In this document: piece after piece, positions 45,601 to 64,000 of the stretch
Position numbering within the stretch: the first letter of the stretch is position 1
Layout of the letters: every line of letters begins with the position of its first letter
Assembly: GCA_964035795.1 (NCBI GenBank)
Contig: OZ038321.1
Location: forward strand, 7,042,079 to 7,106,078
Direction of reading: 5' to 3'
DNA: 64,000 nucleotides
From: Pterobdella sp. o SKG-2022
Lineage: Eukaryota; Annelida; Clitellata; Hirudinida; Piscicolidae
The notes under the pieces: model-generated
What the model was told of the DNA's origin: nothing
Databases searched by the model: none
Seen by the model: the letters and a program-made list of their open reading frames with translations, nothing else
Position numbers and translations under genes: made by a program

Positions 45601-47648
45601 CATCAAATCCCCCCATGAAACAATACCTATATGTAACGATATTATCGTTTGTATTATAATCCACATTTGATAACGCTGTTTACAGAAAATGGTTCATGGC
45701 ATAGGTGATAAGCGTTTATGATGTGTTTGTATAAATGTTTGATACCAATGGTATTAATAACAACATAAAATCAATATCATGACCAACTTTGAAGCAGAAA
45801 GTCCCCCATTAGGGCCCTGTGCTCTCCGCAGTCCAAACTCAACCAGCATTCTGTTGTCTGTCACGATTCTGTACCTTGCTGCATTCGTTGTCACTAAGCT
45901 GTTGATGGTATGATTACCATGTGAGATATCAATTGAAGGAAGTTCATGGGCATAATGATTAGGAGTTTATAGAAGGTTGAAACTTCATCAACTAATTATA
46001 AAAATTACCATTATGTGAATTTTAAAAAAAGTTTCATGAAAGATTTATAAAAGTTCGAGATGGCATGAGCTAATTATAAATAGTATTAATTTCAATAAAA
46101 TGTGAGTGTAAAAACGAATGTGTAATATAAAATTATTTAAAATTCATTTGATTCAAACACACACACACACTTATGAAAAAAAGAGATGGTCAAAATTAAT
46201 GATGATGAGTTGAAATGAAACGCCAATAATGAAAAAAGATCAAAATATTGGAAAACAAACGTCTAAAAGCATCAATTAAATCACATGGGAAACAATACAA
46301 ACCTGGCATAATTGACAAGGTTGAGTAATGTGGTTTCGAGGAGTTGTACCACAGCTAAAGGTCCTTCTACTTTCAGCAATGGTACTTTTGGGAACACTAT
46401 GTTGCCTTCATCTATCGCTAGTAAAGATACCTTGAAGGAATTAATTTTTCACATCCTTAAAGTGTTGATATAATTATAGTACCTGGTGAACTTGTATAAT
46501 TTTAATATGTATATGAATATATTAAACTCTCATATGTTGAATATTAAACATATAAATATATTATATGAAACATAAATTTGAATATTAGAGTATTTTATCA
46601 TTGCAAAAAGATTTAATTAGTATATTTATTCTTTATTAATATATTAGCTTGAGATTTAACTTTTTAGAGACATCTTAATGCACTTTTAAGCAATATCAAT
46701 AATCATTAACGTCGATATTATGAGGAAAATTTATCATAACATCAACATCAATTATTATTGATTAGCTTTAGGTTATTATTAGAAGCAATTATAAAATAAA
46801 TTGTTATTTGAGAATATTTCCTTTATGAAACCAATATTATTAATATTCATATAATTCCTGGATGTGAAAACTTATGATTCATACCTTACTAGTATCAAGA
46901 TTAGAAAGATAAGTATAAAACTCTTCTTCCACACTTTCAGGGAGTATGGTCTTTATATATGCAATATCTATTTGAAAAAAGAATTCAATTGAAATTTATT
47001 ATTTATTTATATATTCAAAGAATTGATGTAAAAAATAACCTCATGATATGAGACAAAAAGATGTTCAACGAATAATAATATAACTTTTTAGACACATCTT
47101 AATTTACTTATAAGCAATATCAACAGTCTTCAACAATTTAACTTTTTAGAAACATCTTATGGAATTTTGTCAACCCCTATAGCTCAAAAGTTGAGAACTA
47201 GACTAATTATTTAAAGATACTGGGTTCAATCCCGTGTGGGCTGACAATTATTAGTCTACATGAAGTAGTGTCCTATGAAACCAATCAATTGCTCAACCGA
47301 ACCCCCAGATAGGGACAATCACATAATCAAAATATTTTTTTAAAATGTGTTTTTATATAGTAATTGATGTTCTATAGATAATCAAATATTATGTGTGGAT
47401 TTTGAACTATGGTTTATTATCATAATTTTTAAATTAAATAATTAGTATTAATCAGTTAGGCATGCCAGATGATTCACCTTCTTGTGAGAAAGAAAACTTT
47501 TGAAGGAACTTGATGATGTCTGAGAGACCAGCAAACACTGTGAACTCTCCGTGAAAAGGGTTCTTCCTGAAAAACAGGTCAAAAACTGCTTTCTCTTCAT
47601 GCTTCTTACTCTTCCAATATGCATATGTCATTGTGACTTGATAAAAGT
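39624..47648 (-). CDS. NAPRT: NAPRT, nicotinate phosphoribosyltransferase (first short exon not located)
   Basis: First and rate-limiting enzyme of the Preiss-Handler route: nicotinic acid plus PRPP to nicotinate mononucleotide. Exons (-): 47648-47478, 46967-46885, 46430-46303, 45898-45788, 45626-45580, 44838-44753, 44376-44289, 42728-42620, 42242-42102, 41591-41507, 41011-40931, 40667-40479, 40296-40225, 40018-39911, 39701-39624. They give about 525 residues (human 538). Landmarks are [16 protein letters not shown], the [15 protein letters not shown] region, [15 protein letters not shown], the catalytic-core [49 protein letters not shown] and a C-terminus ending NAPIGKLT. The first exon seen opens with a split Asp codon (G|AC) after a CATTAG acceptor, so a tiny upstream exon with the start codon must exist. 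SINEs lie in two introns. Confidence 0.95.
43236..43407 (-). mobile_element. tRNA-derived SINE, family A (degenerate)
   Basis: Reverse copy: the minus strand reads GGTCCGTATAGCTCAGC, TTAGAGCATTAGAC, then AGCACCTGTTCCACAGTG and the family-A tail. The B box is damaged. It lies in a NAPRT intron, same strand as the gene. Confidence 0.75.
43954..44117 (-). mobile_element. tRNA-derived SINE, family B (best copy)
   Basis: The minus strand has a tRNA head at 44117-44041 with GTCGGCCCC...GGGCCGAC ends, TAGCTCAGTGGTTGAGCA and a perfect B box GGTTCGATCCC. The tail differs from family A: CCACATGGAGTAGCGCCC, CCAATTGATTGTGCAACC, CCCCAGATAGGGACGATC. The copy at 47169 shares it. It lies in a NAPRT intron. 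Confidence 0.85.
45212..45440 (-). mobile_element. LINE 3' fragment with (GAT)n end
   Basis: The minus strand encodes [19 protein letters not shown] followed by [20 protein letters not shown] and a stop, ending in GATGATGATGAT. This is the C-terminus of an RT-type non-LTR element, 5'-truncated, with an in-frame stop upstream. It lies in a NAPRT intron, same strand as the gene. It is a different family from the 54001 LINE. Confidence 0.75.
45508..45566 (+). repeat. short element ending in (GAT)n
   Basis: CCTAGCATGGAAACGGAAAT followed by TAAACAGTGATGATGATGAT. A related stub, ATGGAAACGGACGATGAACG, lies at 16756-16775. Ends of this kind are common in repeats of marine invertebrates. Confidence 0.5.
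46658..46736 (+). repeat. dispersed repeat, copy 2
   Basis: AACTTTTTAGAGACATCTTA, AAGCAATATCAATAATC, AACGTCGATATTATGAGG: same order as 38041-38128 inverted. It lies in a NAPRT intron. Confidence 0.6.
47085..47168 (+). repeat. dispersed repeat, copy 3 (partly duplicated)
   Basis: AACTTTTTAGACACATCTTA and AAGCAATATCAACAGTCTTC, followed by a second AACTTTTTAGAAACATCTTA. A family-B SINE begins at its right edge, so the two are nested or adjacent insertions. Confidence 0.6.
47169..47327 (+). mobile_element. tRNA-derived SINE, family B (diverged)
   Basis: Head CCCCTATAGCTCAAAAGTTG with B box GGTTCAATCCC, then TCTACATGAAGTAGTG, CCAATCAATTGCTCAACC and CCCCAGATAGGGACAATC. The tail matches the 43954-44117 copy. 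It lies in the first located NAPRT intron, antisense to the gene. Confidence 0.8.
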
Positions 47649-47711
47649 CTAATGGGTTGAGCAATCAATTAATGTTGGTTTTATGAATATTTTGAACATT
47701 ATAAAATTTCA

Positions 47712-47916
47712 GACCTGTAAGAAGTGGTTGTACAATGCAGTCAATATCAGAGCAACTCATTTTCAAAGTTTCCATCAAAAATTTAAAAACTTATACTGGA
47801 GTATATCTTCGGGCTTCAATATATATCTTATTGCAAGATCAAAGTTCCAAAATGGAGATTTGAGAAATGCGATTGATACAATAAATAACGCGACACGGCT
47901 ATTAACTGAGTTATAG
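47712..47916 (+). other. unassigned + strand reading frame (possible exon)
   Basis: An open frame preceded by a good acceptor (AAATTTCAG) reads TCKKWLYNAVNIRATHFQSF onward and ends ATRLLTEL and a stop. The composition is balanced and the antisense frame contains a stop. I do not recognise a family and see no matching upstream exon. It could be a terminal exon, a gene relic or chance. Confidence 0.25.
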
Positions 47917-48551
47917 TGTTTATTTGTGATAAATTAGGTAGATATAAGTTATGATACAATGAGTTATTTTAGTTAATCCTCTGTAAGGGGCATCAAAGAT
48001 AAGTTGAGATTAGTTAATATGATGTAGTTAATGAGATTAAATTAATTTAAGTTACTTCAGAAGTAAGTTAAATGGAGTTAATTTTTATGCCACCAACAAG
48101 ATTTTGGTATGCTGCAGTATCACGACGTGAGTTTCGGAGATGATTTAAAAGTAAACTAAGTACATGTTACAATTGCGCCATACACATAAAGTGCCATGCG
48201 TATTTGCTCGTTATATATTTATTACCTGAAAGGATTACGCAAAACTTTTCACTAAAAAATTTCATATACATTTTTATATGAAAAAATACAATAGAAATTA
48301 TTATATATGTTTTCAGTAGAGTAAAAGTTTTATTAATGATTTCTGAAACTTTCAAAACTACCGAGTGTTTTCTTCACTAAACGCGCAACTCCAGTTTCGT
48401 GTTCCTGAATGTTTTAATATAAGATCTATAAAATATCAAAATATTTTCTCATTTTGTCATATATTAGAAAGATAGTATTTTTTTATTAGATTAATCTTAT
48501 CATTGAGTGGTTCTTTTGAGAACTTATTTACTTTAATAATTCGATAAAGTA

Positions 48552-48737
48552 TTGCCAATTGTGAGTGATTTTGTTGACAATGCACTTGACAAAATAAGTC
48601 ATGAATTTTGTTCTTCTTTTGGAGATCAGAAGATTCGAAGTTTCTTCGGAACATTTAATATCCAAACCTCTACAACAATTTTTTCTAAGTGTTCAAAACC
48701 CCATCTCATGATTAAGTCCTATAATCTTAAAATATAA
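48552..48737 (+). other. unassigned + strand reading frame
   Basis: An open frame reads MPIVSDFVDNALDKISHEFC then SSFGDQKIRSFFGTF and ends NLKI and a stop. The wording is amphipathic and plausible for protein, but no family, start context or splice partner is evident. Confidence 0.2.
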
Positions 48738-49218
48738 TTTTAGAATTTATGTTCAGAAAATCAAATTAGTGAAAAGATGACTGAGTGTGTGTGGATTGAA
48801 GAATGAAGCGTGAAGGGCTAAGAAGAGTAAAGAAGGCTTATTTTGATTTATTATCTTATGACTGACTCTATATATAAATACTAAAGTGGTTTCGAAGATT
48901 TTAACAGTTTCATGACACTATAATAATATTCGTCTGTTTTGTAATTACGATTTTGATTTCAAACTCGACTTATGAAATCATCAAAACGCTTACAAATTGA
49001 ATACTAGTGAAGAAGTGACAAATCAAAATGGATTTAGTCTAATTTAAAAAAGAAAACATTAATTTAGTATTTGACATGAATGTTACACTTCTGATAATCA
49101 AATGAAAAACAAAGATATAATGTTTCTTAAAGTTAAATTTACAAAATTAAACTTTGGAAAATTCTTTAAAAATGCAGTTATAGACGTAAACTAGCAGTTA
49201 ATAGAAATTCATTAAACT

Positions 49219-51516
49219 TCATGTGTTCTGGGCTAGCCTGTAAGTTCCATTGAAATAAGTCAACTTTGATTCCTTGACTTTAGCATCAAGGACATTTTTG
49301 AGCTCCTCCATGGAGCACTGGGATCCAGGTCCCTGCACGCTGAACATCTTCAACATGCTGTGCATCCGTTCCAACGTTAACGACTCCAAGTTTGTAAGCA
49401 TGCCCACGATGTAAGACCAAATCACTTGGAACTTTTCTTCCTTGTGGTCCTTGTTTGATATCAAAGCTGATTCCAACCCTTCGTCATGTGTGCCATTGAG
49501 TTCTTCGGATGATGCAGTTCTAAGATCTTCGACCAATGAGTAACTGTCGCTACCGTCTTCCTTCAAGATGCCCTTTCTCTGCCAAAACACAATTTTACGA
49601 TGGAGAGCCTGGCTGGGCATCTGCATCAAAGCACTAAGTTCATCCAACGAGTATTTTGATTTATTTTGAAAATGCCACATAATGGTGGCATGAACTGGAG
49701 ATACTTCAAATGAAAACTGGTGACCATTCATTTCGATTTCCATGTCAACCAGACCAAGATGTGGTTTCCAAAACAAGGTTCTATTACCTTTCAGAATTTC
49801 AAACCTCTTCTTGAAATGCTCCATAGAATTTAAAATACATGAGGGTAATTCCACGTTATCATCTTTGAGTCTAGAAGGCCAAAACTGTGCTGATAAAATA
49901 ATACATTCGATAGGAATTTCGGCTGAAGTGTTTTGAGCCTGGTCATTTTCAACTATCTGAGCGTTGATCCGTCTAGAATCTGTAACATCTTTTAACATTA
50001 CTTCACATTGGTGCAGTTGATTCTCGCCAAATCGTAATTTGAGCAATTCTAAATTTCTTATTTCTTTATCCATGTCAATATCTTTCTGAGTTAGAATCCT
50101 ATCAGCAAGAAGCGTTCTATATTCATCAATAAAAAGTTCTTTGCTGCCATATATATTCACAAGCATGCTAACGATATCGAAACTACGGCTGGCTTGCGAG
50201 GTTTTCAATGGCTCAGCTTCTACAGGGTCTGGTTCCCATTTGTGCCAATTATTTACATCAATCGATTCTTCTCCAGAATCATCATCATCAGCAAGTAACC
50301 TTTTACGATTTAGTTCATTAGCTAAGTCATCGTTACATTCTTCAGTTAAGCTAGTGACGATAGATCTAACGGTATCATCTCTGTGTTTCAAATACTTCTT
50401 CACTGGTTCACCTACAACTTCTAACATGACTCCACTTTGGTCTAAAATTCTTAAAGCCCTCATGGTTGCAATATAAGCTGTAAGAATGTCAGAAGTGGTA
50501 ACTCCTTGGTGCAAGAGCCTATTTCGAAGTGCATTCTTCAATGAAATTACAAGATTTTTTTTCAGATTGGAATTCATTTTCAAGCATATTACAAGGTCTT
50601 CTAAAACAGGAAATGAGTCTGGAAACTCTATTATTATATCAAAAAGTTGGTTAATTCTTGCTTGTCCATAAGATTCAATGGCATAAAATTTAAATTTCTC
50701 AATGTGGAAAGCTTCTAACTTTATATTACAAAGTTCCGATCCAAGAATTTTGTTGAAAATATCTTCTGATATGTTTTTGGAGATCCAATCAAAAATTGAA
50801 TTGATGTATGATTTTTCAAATGTAGCTTCACACAGAGTTTTGATATAAACTTCAATTTTTTGAGAAAGAAATTCCAAGAAAGGATTTGTTATTATTAAAT
50901 TTAACATTTTCCACTCAGCCAGATTTTTCAATAATGACAGAAAGACTTGTATGCCATTACAGTGTACATCACCTCGATTTAATAAGTTTTTTTCAAAAAC
51001 TAAATCCCCACTTTTTTGTAAATTTTCACAAATTTCAATATTTTTTTGAAGGTACAAACGAATGTGCTTGTCATAAAAGTTTTTGTTGGAGAGAAATATA
51101 ATACTGCTAATGAGTGAGTGAGTAATAGTAAAAAATGCTTTTTTGACTTTGTCTTTTGAGAACTTTTTATTTTCTATTTTACACTCTAAAAATTTCAATC
51201 TGTAAAAAGGTTCCAATCTTCTACTAAGTAGTTCAAACAAATTCCCGAATGCTTGAGGTACAATTTCTATCGAATTATTTTTTTCAGTATCTTTATTGAA
51301 GAAATTCCAAAAACTTGTTCTTAGTTCGGCTTCAAAATTTTTTTCTAGCTCATCAGTTAACCATTCGTCCATTACTCCTAGTAAGCCTTCTTTGTGAAGA
51401 ATAAGGCCATTATTTAGAATGTCTAATTTAGTTGAACTAGTGAAATCATAAAATTCTTTTTCTGTAGATTCTGATAAATATGCATAGAGGTTCTCCCAAG
51501 CCAACTCTGCTTCCAT
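49219..51516 (-). CDS. ANAPC2: ANAPC2, cullin subunit of the anaphase-promoting complex (single exon)
   Basis: ANAPC2 is the cullin-like scaffold that binds the RING subunit ANAPC11 in APC/C, the mitotic ubiquitin ligase for cyclin B and securin. It is 765 residues (human 822), starting MEAELAWENLYAYLSES. Helical cullin-repeat-like sequence fills roughly residues 1-440. The cullin homology core begins near 445 (SFDIVSMLVNIYGSKELFID, EYRTLLADRIL) and continues through LLKLRFGENQLHQCEVMLKD and DSRRINAQI. The winged-helix C-terminal domain closes the protein (EELKNVLDAKVKESKLTYFN). There is no intron, although neighbouring genes have 8 to 21 exons. The frame is intact, so it looks functional. 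It is transcribed away from USP7 from a shared upstream region. Confidence 0.97.
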   Translation of the reverse strand: MEAELAWENLYAYLSESTEKEFYDFTSSTKLDILNNGLILHKEGLLGVMDEWLTDELEKNFEAELRTSFWNFFNKDTEKNNSIEIVPQAFGNLFELLSRRLEPFYRLKFLECKIENKKFSKDKVKKAFFTITHSLISSIIFLSNKNFYDKHIRLYLQKNIEICENLQKSGDLVFEKNLLNRGDVHCNGIQVFLSLLKNLAEWKMLNLIITNPFLEFLSQKIEVYIKTLCEATFEKSYINSIFDWISKNISEDIFNKILGSELCNIKLEAFHIEKFKFYAIESYGQARINQLFDIIIEFPDSFPVLEDLVICLKMNSNLKKNLVISLKNALRNRLLHQGVTTSDILTAYIATMRALRILDQSGVMLEVVGEPVKKYLKHRDDTVRSIVTSLTEECNDDLANELNRKRLLADDDDSGEESIDVNNWHKWEPDPVEAEPLKTSQASRSFDIVSMLVNIYGSKELFIDEYRTLLADRILTQKDIDMDKEIRNLELLKLRFGENQLHQCEVMLKDVTDSRRINAQIVENDQAQNTSAEIPIECIILSAQFWPSRLKDDNVELPSCILNSMEHFKKRFEILKGNRTLFWKPHLGLVDMEIEMNGHQFSFEVSPVHATIMWHFQNKSKYSLDELSALMQMPSQALHRKIVFWQRKGILKEDGSDSYSLVEDLRTASSEELNGTHDEGLESALISNKDHKEEKFQVIWSYIVGMLTNLESLTLERMHSMLKMFSVQGPGSQCSMEELKNVLDAKVKESKLTYFNGTYRLAQNT

Positions 51517-51999
51517 TTTTTAAACGTTTTGAATAATTCACGAATATTTCCCTAAAAGTTAACTTATAGGTTTTAAAATTTTTTGTTTGAAGATAAATAA
51601 AGTTTTATCCAAAAAAAAGCATTTTTTTGTTTAAAAAAATATTGTTTTTTACACAATGTTTTAGTTGTTAGATAAATTATAATGTATTTTTTTAATTAAT
51701 GCAGCCATTTTAAATATTTATCTACTCCAACAGTTATATCCTCGAAAACTCTCTATATGACGTTCTTTTATTCAATTTGAAATTTTTTTTTGAATAGTTA
51801 AGCTGTGCGTAACATCTGTAAATTTTTTAAAGACATTTGAGGTTGCGCGACGTTGAAAGCATTACCGTAAAATTTAGGTGCCTGCTGGAAATATTTGTCT
51901 AAACTTTAATAATATAAACGCTTACACGCATTTTCCATTTATATAAACCTCTTTCAAATTCAAATATTCATATTGAAAAGTTCAAATTTTTCCGACAGT
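51517..51999. promoter_or_regulatory. divergent ANAPC2/USP7 upstream region
   Basis: Only 483 bp lie between the two start codons, so both promoters and 5' UTRs must be here. It is very AT-rich. No TATA or initiator can be singled out. Confidence 0.65.

Positions 52000-64000
<12,001 letters not shown>

Larger units (their letters stand above)
47649..49218. other. gap between NAPRT and ANAPC2
   Basis: It should contain the missing first NAPRT exon and promoter (-) and the ANAPC2 3' flank. Two + strand frames look more protein-like than chance and are listed separately. No other signal was recognised. Confidence 0.5.

Noticed and set aside
50141..51101. Plus-strand frames opposite ANAPC2
   Set aside because: They are antisense shadows of the intact ANAPC2 frame, with no homology or start context.

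Overview
The window is intron-rich metazoan nuclear DNA, strongly AT-rich, with GT-AG introns of about 60 bp to 4 kb. It carries many microsatellites, tRNA-derived SINEs and 5'-truncated LINEs. The genes are conserved animal orthologues (SEC31, ACSF2, APC, PDZD8, NAPRT, ANAPC2, USP7). The repeats (tRNA-headed SINEs, 'craniofacial development protein 2'-like LINEs, GATGAT-tailed elements) suggest an invertebrate, probably marine. I cannot fix the phylum from sequence alone. Nothing is prokaryotic, plasmid, phage or CRISPR-like.

Layout. 1-9168 (-): SEC31 from its start codon through 18 exons; the 3' end lies before base 1. 9169-12188: a 3-kb intergenic gap. 12189-19908 (+): ACSF2, complete, 16 exons, with a plausible mitochondrial leader exon. 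19909-21055: a tail-to-tail gap with a long TA tract. 21056-26923 (-): APC, 8 exons, apparently lacking the N-terminal coiled-coil of vertebrate APC. 27344-37234 (-): PDZD8, 21 exons, complete. 37235-39623: a gap with a decayed + strand coding region resembling a RhoGEF DH-PH module and a foldback repeat. 39624-47648 (-): NAPRT, 15 exons recognised, first tiny exon not found. 47649-49218: a gap with two unassigned + strand reading frames. 49219-51516 (-): ANAPC2 as one uninterrupted exon. 51517-51999: a 483-bp divergent promoter region. 52000-64000 (+): USP7, 15 exons, running off the right edge; a decayed LINE sits in its third intron.

Functionally the genes form no pathway or operon; they are housekeeping neighbours. 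SEC31 builds the COPII coat. ACSF2 activates fatty acids. APC scaffolds beta-catenin destruction. PDZD8 is an ER membrane lipid-transfer tether. NAPRT makes NAD precursor from nicotinic acid. ANAPC2 and USP7 both act in ubiquitin biology and are transcribed divergently.

Exon boundaries were worked out by hand from splice consensus, reading phase and recalled family similarity. For ACSF2, APC, PDZD8 and USP7 every splice phase closes without conflict. The 'exciting system' asked for was not found. The most unusual items are the decayed DH-PH region, the short APC, the single-exon ANAPC2 beside USP7, a structured poly(A) retroposon with a target-site duplication, and two SINE families that share one tRNA head.
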